DNA of 64,000 bases, taken from Chloroflexota bacterium (GTDB lineage Bacteria; Chloroflexota; Anaerolineae; Aggregatilineales; Phototrophicaceae). A program made the translations under genes and the position numbers. The notes below the pieces were generated by a model. That model ran no database searches and was not told the origin of the DNA. It saw only the letters and a program-made list of their open reading frames with translations. How positions within the stretch are numbered: the stretch's first letter is position 1; each line of letters starts with the position of its first letter. Location: positions 37,489 through 101,488 of the forward strand of contig JAPPEU010000057.1 in assembly GCA_028875245.1 (NCBI GenBank), in the 5' to 3' direction. This document shows, piece after piece, positions 54,744-63,102 of this stretch.

Positions 54744-55904
54744 ATGACCTATCAAACACTGTCCGAAGTGCGCAAGACGCTGCGCGTCGATTGGTATCGC
54801 TGTCCGACGCGGCCCGGTTTGCTGCGCGAACTCTCCAGGCGCAGCGACGCCCAGGGCTGGTTCCAGGCGGGCGGCCACCTCGCCCTGATGATCCTCACCG
54901 GTTCCCTCGCCTTCCACTTTTGGTCGCGGGAGCTGTGGCTGGCTTTTCTGCTGGCTTTATTTTGTCACGGCACTGTGACTGCATTCTGCCGGGGCAACAG
55001 CACACATGAACTCGGGCATGGCACGGTCTTCAAGACCAAATGGCTGAACAAGGTCTTTCTCTATCTGTTCAGCTTGATCGGCTGGTGGGATCCTTTCGAT
55101 TACGCCAGCAGCCATACCTACCATCATCGTTATACCCTGCACCCGGAAGGCGACCGGGAGGTGCTGCTGCCCATCGAACCGTCGCTGGCCTCAGCCTTCA
55201 TGCTGCAGCTGTTCACGGTCAACTTGCTGACGCAGCCGGGCCGCATCTTCGGCAAGGGCGGCTTGATTTCCACTGTGCTGCTCACCTTCATGGGCGCATT
55301 CGGGCGTGACCCCGCCGCGGAAAAGGCGCCCGCCAACGAATGGCTGCGGACCTTGCACAGCGACCAGCCGCAAGAGCATCGCAACTCGATTCTTTGGTCG
55401 CGCGTCCTTCTGCTCTTTCATGGCTCGGTCTTGGTCATCGCCATCTTGAGCGGGCTGTGGGTGCTGCCGCTGCTCTTCACCACAGCCGTTTTCAGCGCCA
55501 ATTTGCTGCAGTATCTGGTGAACTTGCCCCAGCATTGCGGCTTGCGCGACCACAGCACTGACTTTCGCAAGAATACGCGCTCGATCAAACTGAACCCGCT
55601 CTTCGATTTTCTATACTGGCGCATGGGCTGGCATATAGAACATCACATGTTCGCCGGTGTGCCCTGCTACAACCTGGCCAAGCTGCATCGAGAAGTTGCC
55701 CATGATATGCCGGAGCCGCGCACGCTGGTCGGCGCCTGGAAGGAAATGCGCGCCGTCTGGCGGCGGCAGAAGGCGGATCCGGATTACCAGTTCGATACCC
55801 CGCTTCCAGCTACAGCCAAGCAAGCCCGTGAAGATGCGCCGGATGATCGGCTTGAAAGCTCCATCGGCGAGTTGGCGCCGGCGGGATTAAAAGAGCGCGC
55901 TTGA
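54744..55904 (+). CDS. Fatty acid desaturase, copy 2
   Basis: Same His boxes; collinear with copy 1. Confidence 0.9.
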   Translation: MTYQTLSEVRKTLRVDWYRCPTRPGLLRELSRRSDAQGWFQAGGHLALMILTGSLAFHFWSRELWLAFLLALFCHGTVTAFCRGNSTHELGHGTVFKTKWLNKVFLYLFSLIGWWDPFDYASSHTYHHRYTLHPEGDREVLLPIEPSLASAFMLQLFTVNLLTQPGRIFGKGGLISTVLLTFMGAFGRDPAAEKAPANEWLRTLHSDQPQEHRNSILWSRVLLLFHGSVLVIAILSGLWVLPLLFTTAVFSANLLQYLVNLPQHCGLRDHSTDFRKNTRSIKLNPLFDFLYWRMGWHIEHHMFAGVPCYNLAKLHREVAHDMPEPRTLVGAWKEMRAVWRRQKADPDYQFDTPLPATAKQAREDAPDDRLESSIGELAPAGLKERA

Positions 55905-55937
55905 GCAATAGGCCGTTGTCGCGCCAAAGACGAATCT

Positions 55938-55955
55938 GTAGGGGCGGCTCGCCCA
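55938..55955 (+). repeat. Family A hairpin, shortened
   Basis: gtaggggcggctcgccca. Confidence 0.55.
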
Positions 55956-55987
55956 TGTGCCTGGTTTTCCTCGGGCAATTGGAAACT

Positions 55988-56012
55988 GTAGGGGCGTTTC
56001 GCCGAAACGCCC
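55988..56012 (+). repeat. Family A hairpin
   Basis: gtaggggcgtttcgccgaaacgccc. Confidence 0.85.
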
Positions 56013-56033
56013 AAAAGAATGTGATGGAAAGGC

Positions 56034-56059
56034 GGGCGTCTCAGCGAGACGCCCCTACA
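56034..56059 (-). repeat. Family A hairpin
   Basis: gggcgtctcagcgagacgcccctaca. Confidence 0.85.
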
Positions 56060-56083
56060 CGTATGCGCGCTCTTAGGAAAGCC

Positions 56084-56268
56084 ATGAACGAGCAAGAGAC
56101 AGCCAAACCTGCATTCACCCGCGAAGCCCTTGAGCGCCTGCGCGCGCTGACGCGCGATTCGACTGGCCCGAGTCCAACCCGGAAGCGGGGCGGCGGCATG
56201 GCTTCGCAACGGAGGGCTTGACGCGCGGAGATCTCTTGGAGTCAAGTTTTGCGCCGCGACTGATTTAG
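56084..56268 (+). pseudogene. Possible frameshifted small ORF
   Basis: MNEQETAKPAFTREALERLRA... in one frame and ADARFDWPESNPEAGRRHGFATEGLTRGDLLESSFAPRLI* in another, joined at a GCGCGC tract near 56141-56156. Confidence 0.3.
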
Positions 56269-56384
56269 GTTACACTCTGGCGGAGCAGGCTTGGAACACA
56301 ATTACAGCGCAAGCAGGAAGGAGGCGGACGTCGGCATTCATTTGTTGCTACGATATGTTGGCACATAAGTTATGAAAGGAAAGA

Positions 56385-57722
56385 ATGATGAAACGCCTTA
56401 GTGTATTGATTTTGCTCACTCTGTTCATACTCGTCGGCGCAGTTGGCGCGCAGGACGTCGTCACCGTCACCTGGTGGATGGAGCCGAGCGGCTCCGACGA
56501 TCATGTGCAGGAACTGATCATTGATGCCTTTAACGCCACGCACGACAATATCCAGATCGATTATCAGCCGCAGGAATCGATCAACGACCAACTGCGGCCC
56601 GCCCTGCAAGCGGGCGTTGGTCCCGATATCGTGTGGCTGGCCGGCAACGCGGCCGCCTCGCAATATGTCGCCGGCGGTTTCCTGCTGCCGCTGACGGGTT
56701 ATGCCGACGCCTATGGTTGGGCAGACAAATTGCTGCCCTGGGCTTATGGCGCCGGCATTGTCGCCGGTGAACTGTATTCGATCCCGGTCACATACGAGAG
56801 CATGGTGCTCTTCTACAACAAGACGGTCTTCGAGGAGAATGGCTGGGAAGTGCCGACGACGGCTGACGAACTTTGGAGCCTGGCGCAGCAAACAGCCGAC
56901 ATGGGCTTGGTGCCCTTCCCCTACGGCAACGCCACCTGGCAGCCCTCAAACGAGCATTTGATGGGCATCTACCTCAATAATTACGCTGGACCGGACAATG
57001 TCTACGCGGCGCTCATCGGCGAGAAAGCCTGGACCGACAGCGAATTCGCCGAAGCCACCGACTTGCTGCGCGAGCACATCGCCGACCTGGGTTGGTTCGG
57101 CGGCAGTCTGGAAGACTATTACTCGCTCGGCGGCTGGGACCCGGCAGCGATGCTGGCGTCAGGCGAAGGGACGATGATGATGAGCGGCACCTGGATGTTC
57201 CGCGGTTTGAGTCCCACATTTGCGGAAACGGGCATGGAATGGGATTGGGCGCCTTTGCCGCCCTTCAGCGAAGACGCGGATATGCAGGTCGGCCCCTACT
57301 CTTATGACCTGGCGCTGGGCGGCAATCTGGGTGTGAACGCCGCGACCGAGCACCCGGAAGAAGTTGGCGTTGTATTGGACTTCCTCTTGAGCGACAAGGC
57401 GCGCATCCTCGAGCTGGCTTCGACCACCGGCTTCGGTGAATGGGTGATACCGCTGCGGTATGAGATTGATGATTTCCCTCCCGGCACGGATGAGCGCGTT
57501 CTGCGTTTCCATTCCGATTTCGCCGCGACCACTGGCGCAGGGCGCTATGGCTACACCGCCTGGACATTCTGGCCCGCGCGCGCCAATCAGCAGCTCTGGG
57601 AAGCGATCGAGCTGGTCTGGGCGGGCGAAATGAGCGTGGAGGAGTACCTGGAGAATCACGCGGCCGAATGGGCACAGGATGAAGCCGACGGCCTCGTTCT
57701 TTCGATTTTGCCGCGCGAGTAG
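56385..57722 (+). CDS. ABC transporter substrate-binding protein (CUT1 sugar-type)
   Basis: Signal peptide; VTVTWWMEPSGSDDHVQELIIDAFNATHDNIQIDYQ; VPVTYESMVLFYNKTVFEENGW. Confidence 0.9.
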   Translation: MMKRLSVLILLTLFILVGAVGAQDVVTVTWWMEPSGSDDHVQELIIDAFNATHDNIQIDYQPQESINDQLRPALQAGVGPDIVWLAGNAAASQYVAGGFLLPLTGYADAYGWADKLLPWAYGAGIVAGELYSIPVTYESMVLFYNKTVFEENGWEVPTTADELWSLAQQTADMGLVPFPYGNATWQPSNEHLMGIYLNNYAGPDNVYAALIGEKAWTDSEFAEATDLLREHIADLGWFGGSLEDYYSLGGWDPAAMLASGEGTMMMSGTWMFRGLSPTFAETGMEWDWAPLPPFSEDADMQVGPYSYDLALGGNLGVNAATEHPEEVGVVLDFLLSDKARILELASTTGFGEWVIPLRYEIDDFPPGTDERVLRFHSDFAATTGAGRYGYTAWTFWPARANQQLWEAIELVWAGEMSVEEYLENHAAEWAQDEADGLVLSILPRE

Positions 57723-57730
57723 TACGAATT

Positions 57731-57830
57731 ACCCCCTCTAAATCTCCCCCAGTGAACTGGGGGAGACTTGCAAGCTCCGCGCTAGACTCCCCTTCTCTAG
57801 CTTGCTGGGGAAGGGGCTGGGGGATGGGGT
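57731..57830. repeat. Family C repeat at SBP-permease junction
   Basis: CTCCCCCAGTgaACTGGGGGAG plus ctccccttctc...ggggaaggggctgggggatgggg. Confidence 0.7.
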
Positions 57831-57836
57831 CAATTG

Positions 57837-58748
57837 ATGGCATTCAAGATCGACAGCCGCGTTGGCGTCACGACGGCCTATCGCTGGCGTCAAATCTTAT
57901 CGAACTACGTCTTCCTGGCGCCGGTCGTCGCCTTGAACCTGATCGTCATCGTCATCCCCTCGCTCACAAGCATTTACATTTCTATGACGAAGTGGTCGGG
58001 CTTGAATCAGCCGGAATTCATTGGGCTGGCGAATTTTGACCGGCTGATCAACGACCCGATTTACTGGAAGTCGCTCAGCCATAATGTGATTTGGACGATC
58101 TTCTTCCTGACGATTCCGGTCTTCATGGGATTGATGGGCGCTTTCTTGCTTTCGGGCATCAAGCGCTTTCAGATGCTCTACCGCGTCGCCTTCTTCATCC
58201 CTTATGTCATCGCCAGCGTGGTGAATACGGAATTATGGCGGACGCTGCTGCATCCGCGCCATGGCATCGGCGCCTGGCTGGCCAAGCAGGGCATCGAGGG
58301 CTTCGACATTCGCGTTTTCGGCAGCAAGCATACCGCCTTGTACGGCGTCGCCTTCGTCGATTCCTGGCACTTCTGGGGCTTCCTCGTCATCGTCTACCTG
58401 GCGGCGATGTATCAGGTGCAGCCCGATTTATATGAGGTGGCCATCCTCGAAGGCGCCAGCCGCTTTCAGCGCTTCCGTCATGTGACCGTGCCGGGCATAC
58501 GACCGACGCTTGTCTTCACCTTGCTGATGATCATGATTTGGTCGGTGCCGGCCTTCGATTACATCTACCTGCTGACCGATGGCGGACCCGCCCACGCTTC
58601 CGAAGTGCTGGGCACCTATTTGTACAACATGTCTTTCTTCCGTTTCGAAGTGGGCTATGCCGCGGCCATCGGCGTGACGATGGCGCTGATCACAGCTTGC
58701 ATCGTGGCGATATTCGTCATTCTGCGGCGGAGAGGCTGGGAGATATGA
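57837..58748 (+). CDS. ABC sugar-type permease
   Basis: YEVAILEGASRFQRFRHVTVPGIRPTLVFTLLMIMIW EAA loop. Confidence 0.9.
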   Translation: MAFKIDSRVGVTTAYRWRQILSNYVFLAPVVALNLIVIVIPSLTSIYISMTKWSGLNQPEFIGLANFDRLINDPIYWKSLSHNVIWTIFFLTIPVFMGLMGAFLLSGIKRFQMLYRVAFFIPYVIASVVNTELWRTLLHPRHGIGAWLAKQGIEGFDIRVFGSKHTALYGVAFVDSWHFWGFLVIVYLAAMYQVQPDLYEVAILEGASRFQRFRHVTVPGIRPTLVFTLLMIMIWSVPAFDYIYLLTDGGPAHASEVLGTYLYNMSFFRFEVGYAAAIGVTMALITACIVAIFVILRRRGWEI

Positions 58749-59584
58749 TGCGCTTGCGCTCAGGCCGCACGGAAACAACGGCGTTCAATCACGTCATCCT
58801 CTTCTTGCTGGCGCTCTTCGCCCTGGGTCCGGTGCTCGTTCTCTTCCTGAATTCCGTCAAGACCAGCGAGCAAATCGCGCAGAATCCTTTTTCGATCCCA
58901 GCCGAGCCGCGCTGGGACAATTACACGGTGGCTTATGAGCGCGGCAATTACGCCAACACGGTCAAGAACAGCGCTATCCTGACGGGGGGCACGGTTATCG
59001 GCGTGCTGATCGTCGGTGGCATGGGCGGCTACGCCCTGGCGCATCTGGAGATACGCGGCGCCAACATCATCGCCTTCTATTTCCTGGTCGGCACCGCAAT
59101 TCCGATCCAGCTATATGTGGTGCCGCTGTTCTTTTTGTGGAAGAATTTTGGCCTGCTCAATACCCATCTCGGCCTTATCATCATCTATTGCGCGACCTCG
59201 TCGCCCTTCGCCACCTACCTCATCCGTTCGTATATGGTGGCGCTGCCGAAAGAGTTCATTGAGGCGGCCAAGATCGACGGCGCCAGCAAATTCCAGGTCA
59301 TGACGCAAGTGATCTTGCCGCTGTCCTGGCCCGGCTTTCTCACGACCGGGCTGATCGTCGGTTTGGGCGTCTGGAACGAGTTTTTGATCGCAGTCACCTT
59401 CATGCATCATCCGGATCTCAAGCCGGTAGCGACAAGTCTGCGCGCCTTCCAGGAACGCTTCACGCGCGATTGGGGCTTGACCAACGCCGCCTCGGTCATC
59501 ATGCTGCTGCCGGTGCTGATCCTCTTCCTGTTGATGCAGCGCCGTTTCATCGAAGGCTTGACCCAGGGCGGCATGAAGATGTAG
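58745..59584 (+). CDS. ABC sugar-type permease
   Basis: FIEAAKIDGASKFQVMTQVILPLSWPGFLTTGL EAA loop; ATGA overlap. Confidence 0.9.
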   Translation: MMRLRSGRTETTAFNHVILFLLALFALGPVLVLFLNSVKTSEQIAQNPFSIPAEPRWDNYTVAYERGNYANTVKNSAILTGGTVIGVLIVGGMGGYALAHLEIRGANIIAFYFLVGTAIPIQLYVVPLFFLWKNFGLLNTHLGLIIIYCATSSPFATYLIRSYMVALPKEFIEAAKIDGASKFQVMTQVILPLSWPGFLTTGLIVGLGVWNEFLIAVTFMHHPDLKPVATSLRAFQERFTRDWGLTNAASVIMLLPVLILFLLMQRRFIEGLTQGGMKM

Positions 59585-59608
59585 CGCTCGCAAGATCGGG
59601 AGGTTGTT

Positions 59609-60466
59609 GTGGAAACGACAGTGTCACTGGAGAAGCTCGCCACGCAGCTGCGGGACGACGGTTTCTGCGTGATTCCGGATATGGCCGACGACGCGCTGCT
59701 GAGCAAGACGCGCGCTTGCGTCGACAAGGCGCTGGCTGATTATGACGCGGAGCGCCGCGAAAACACCAGAGCGCCCGGCAGCCTTATCGATTCCAACTTT
59801 CATCCCGAGCTGGCCGACTTGATTGGCAATCCGCGCGCGCTTGAAGCCCTGACGCAGATGGGACTGGCGGACATCAAATTCTGGAAGGCGGTCATCATCA
59901 GCAAGCCGCCTGGCGGGCCGCGCCTGTATTGGCATCAGGATTGCATCATGTGGGGGGACGCGCGCGCCTACAGCGATCGGGCGCCGATGATCTTCCTCAT
60001 GTACTATCTTGAAGATACGCGGCGGGAGAATGGCTGCCTGCGTCTGCTCGCCGGCAGCCACAAGTTTCGCCATGCCCTGCACGACATGGGCGAGGCGCAT
60101 ACCAAAGACATCAACCGCATGGACAACCCCGATGATCCGCGTTTTCTCGATTATCCCAACGAAGTTGATGTGCCCGTCAAGGCGGGCGATTTGGTAGTGG
60201 GCGACGCGCGCATGTTCCACGCCACCCATAAAAACGCCTCCGACGAGCAGCGTACCGTAATCACGATCTGGTTCCATCCCTTCTTCGCTGACTTGCAGGA
60301 AGAGACGCAGAGCTGGATTCACGTGGCCATGCACCGGCAGCATGAGACCTGGCCCGCCGACGCCCTGTCGAAGATCGCCTCGCTCATTCCCAATTATCAG
60401 GGCGATGTCGAGCCGATGACGCTGACGCGCGCGCCTGACGAACGATTGCAATGGCCTGCCGGCTAG
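59609..60466 (+). CDS. Phytanoyl-CoA dioxygenase family protein 4
   Basis: LRDDGFCVIPDMADDALL; LYWHQDCIMWGD; GDLVVGDARMFHATHKNASDEQRTVITIWFHP. Confidence 0.9.
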   Translation: METTVSLEKLATQLRDDGFCVIPDMADDALLSKTRACVDKALADYDAERRENTRAPGSLIDSNFHPELADLIGNPRALEALTQMGLADIKFWKAVIISKPPGGPRLYWHQDCIMWGDARAYSDRAPMIFLMYYLEDTRRENGCLRLLAGSHKFRHALHDMGEAHTKDINRMDNPDDPRFLDYPNEVDVPVKAGDLVVGDARMFHATHKNASDEQRTVITIWFHPFFADLQEETQSWIHVAMHRQHETWPADALSKIASLIPNYQGDVEPMTLTRAPDERLQWPAG

Positions 60467-60473
60467 CGACGAA

Positions 60474-61364
60474 ATGGAAGGCGGCGAGATGAGCAAACTG
60501 ACAACGGTGAACCAAGATATCGGCCTGACCGACGAACAGATCAGGTCGTTCTGGGTCGACGGCTTCCTGGTGATTGACGATGTTTTCCCGCTGGAGGATG
60601 TCGAATTGCTGCGGGCGGCGGCCGCTGCGCCGGAGGTCCTGCGGGATTGGCGCAAACAGGATGTCGATACGCAAACGGTCCACCTGCTTGAGATTACGGT
60701 CAAGCACCCGCTGATGATGGAGCTGGCGAGGAGCCCGCGCATTCTGGGGCTTATCACGCCGCTGCTCGGCCCGGATATCCAACTTCAGCATTCCAAGCTG
60801 GCGACCAAACCGGCGACGAAAGGCGCGGGCACCTTCCACTGGCATCAGGATTTCGCCTTCTTCCCGCATACCAACAGCGATCTGCTGGCGGTGATGGTGA
60901 TGCTGGATGACGCGACGCCGGAGAACGGCTGTATGCAAATGGTTCGCGGCAGCCACAAACTGGGTTTGCTTGATCACGATGAGAATGGGCTGTTTCACGG
61001 CAATTGCCAGGAGAGCTACCTGTGGGAGGGTGGCTCGCGGGTGGCGAATATCACGCCCAAAACGGGCGGCATCAGCATTCATCACGCGCTGACGCTGCAC
61101 GGCTCGCCGGCGAATATCAGCGGCAAACCGCGGCGCGGCGTGGTTTTCCAATATCGCGCCGACGACGCCTATCAGTTGGCGGATGGCGTCTGGGCTGATA
61201 CCGGTCTGCTGGTCTGCGGACAGCGGCGGGAGCGCGCCCGCTGCGATGCCGGCGTCCTGCGCTTGCCCAAGTCTCGCCGTTATCCGGGTCACCCGCATGG
61301 CCACGCCTGGAATCAAGATGGCGAATTGGCGCGGACGCGGGATTATTTTGCGGATACGACCTGA
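60474..61364 (+). CDS. Phytanoyl-CoA dioxygenase family protein 5
   Basis: FWVDGFLVIDDVFPLEDVELL; FHWHQDFAFFPHTNSDLLAVMVMLDDATPENGCMQ. Confidence 0.9.
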   Translation: MEGGEMSKLTTVNQDIGLTDEQIRSFWVDGFLVIDDVFPLEDVELLRAAAAAPEVLRDWRKQDVDTQTVHLLEITVKHPLMMELARSPRILGLITPLLGPDIQLQHSKLATKPATKGAGTFHWHQDFAFFPHTNSDLLAVMVMLDDATPENGCMQMVRGSHKLGLLDHDENGLFHGNCQESYLWEGGSRVANITPKTGGISIHHALTLHGSPANISGKPRRGVVFQYRADDAYQLADGVWADTGLLVCGQRRERARCDAGVLRLPKSRRYPGHPHGHAWNQDGELARTRDYFADTT

Positions 61365-61453
61365 TTGCGATACTATTCTGTAGTTGCGCAGGCGCAGCTA
61401 CTTGTCCGTTTGTTGTAGTCCCCAATACATGTTATGTTTACGGTTGACGCAAG

Positions 61454-61489
61454 TCCGCCGAAGCTAGCATCATTAAGGCGGGTTTTTTC
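61454..61489 (+). terminator. Possible terminator/attenuator upstream of SBP copy 1
   Basis: CCGCC...GGCGG stem then TTTTTT. Confidence 0.4.
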
Positions 61490-61579
61490 TTAGTTTGCCC
61501 GAAGCAGTAGGAGGTGCCTGCGAAATCAAATTAATTGGAAATACCTCAGATGAGTACTGGCTTTTTTGAAGGAGGAAAA

Positions 61580-63010
61580 ATGAGCGCAGAAAAGAAAATG
61601 AGTCGCCGCGATCTGTTGAAGCTGGCAGGCGCGGGCAGCGCTGGTCTGGTCATGAGTGGCTTGCCGGTCAAGGTGATCGCGCAGGATAAGGTGAAAATCA
61701 AAGTACAGACGGCCGGTCTCGATGACAATACACTGCAACCCGTCGCCGACATCATGGTCGCGCGGCATCCGAATGTAGAAGTCGAGTGGGTCGTGCTGAC
61801 CGGCATCGACCATGAAGAGGTCGCGGCTAAGATTCTGGCGCTGGTCGCAGCTGGCGAAACCATCGACGTTGGCTATGCGGCTACCGAAGCGACGCAGCTT
61901 TTCGCCGGTCAAGGATTGGCTGCGCCGCTGGACGACCTTATCATCAACGATCCCGATCAAGACTTCTGGACCGATTTCTTCTCCGATGTCCATCCGTCAT
62001 TGGTGGAAGCGATGATGTACGAAGGCAGCTTGTATGAACCGCCTCGTGACTTTAACGCCGCCAATATGTACTTGAATACATCGGTGCTTGCGGAAAACGG
62101 CTTTGAAGTCCCGCCGCAAGATTGGACCAAGGACGACTTCGTCGAGATCGCCCGCGGCACGACCAAGAAGGATGACACCGGCAATACCGACGTCTTTGGC
62201 TTTGCCTGGACTAACCGCCTCTGGGGCAGTTGGATGCCCTGGATCTTCGTCGCTGGCGGCAACCTCTATACCGAGGAGCGCGCGCCCGGTGGCGAGTGGT
62301 GTTGGGACGGCTACTACAACGGGGATCCGGCAGCCGATGGGCGTGGCGGCGGCTTCCGCTGGCGTGAGCCGATCGCCAACTCCTCTGAAGTCCAGGAGGC
62401 ATTGGAACTGGTAGTCGGTCTCTGGGAAGAGGGCGTCACCCCGGATGTTGAGATGGGCAGCGGACAGACGCTCACCGGCTTTTATGCTTCCGGCAAGCTC
62501 TGTATGATGCCTGCTGGCGGATTCTTGGCTGGGCGGCTGGGCAATGAAGGCATGGCAAAGGGTGACTTTGACGTGCAATTGTGGCCCGCCTGGCGCAACC
62601 AAAAGCACCAATTTGGCACCGGTGGCCACTGGCTGGCGACGGTATCGACGGCGCCTGATGAAGCTTGGGAATTCATGAAGATCGAGGTCAGCCACGAAGG
62701 TTTCCAGAGCAGCGAATTCTTCAATCCGGTGATCATTACGACGCCGTCGCGTCGCTCGTACAGCCAGAAGGACGCCTTCGAAACGACCGGACCCGCCAAT
62801 AGCGATATCTTTTACGGCACGCTCGATGATCATCCGTCGACCTCGCCGATCCCGGCGCCGCCTTGGTCGAACCCGATGACCACCATCTTCACGACAGCAA
62901 CCAGCAATGCCATGTCCGGCGCGATGAGCCCGAAGGACGCGCTTGATCAAATGCAGAGCGAGTTGGAAGATCTGACCGCACGTCAACCGCAGTATTACGC
63001 GGACAATTGA
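61580..63010 (+). CDS. Extracellular solute-binding protein with Tat-like signal, copy 1
   Basis: MSAEKKMSRRDLLKLAGAGSAGLVMSGLPVKVIAQ; ATG 61580 after GGAGG. Confidence 0.85.
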   Translation: MSAEKKMSRRDLLKLAGAGSAGLVMSGLPVKVIAQDKVKIKVQTAGLDDNTLQPVADIMVARHPNVEVEWVVLTGIDHEEVAAKILALVAAGETIDVGYAATEATQLFAGQGLAAPLDDLIINDPDQDFWTDFFSDVHPSLVEAMMYEGSLYEPPRDFNAANMYLNTSVLAENGFEVPPQDWTKDDFVEIARGTTKKDDTGNTDVFGFAWTNRLWGSWMPWIFVAGGNLYTEERAPGGEWCWDGYYNGDPAADGRGGGFRWREPIANSSEVQEALELVVGLWEEGVTPDVEMGSGQTLTGFYASGKLCMMPAGGFLAGRLGNEGMAKGDFDVQLWPAWRNQKHQFGTGGHWLATVSTAPDEAWEFMKIEVSHEGFQSSEFFNPVIITTPSRRSYSQKDAFETTGPANSDIFYGTLDDHPSTSPIPAPPWSNPMTTIFTTATSNAMSGAMSPKDALDQMQSELEDLTARQPQYYADN

Positions 63011-63022
63011 GAATGGGTATAA

Positions 63023-63061
63023 GGGGGAGCCAATGCCAGTCGTATTGGCTCTCCTTTTTTT
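63023..63061 (+). terminator. Rho-independent terminator between tandem SBP genes
   Basis: GAGCCAAT-gccagtcgt-ATTGGCTC stem followed by a T-run. Confidence 0.8.
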
Positions 63062-63102
63062 GAAACACTTCGCTCGTGATTGGTTAAGTTAAAGGAGGAG
63101 AC

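Noticed and set aside
61380-61401. Hairpin GTAGTTGCGC-ag-GCGCAGCTAC as a family A member
   Set aside because: Clear palindrome, but the sequence differs from family A and it is single copy here; not enough to classify.
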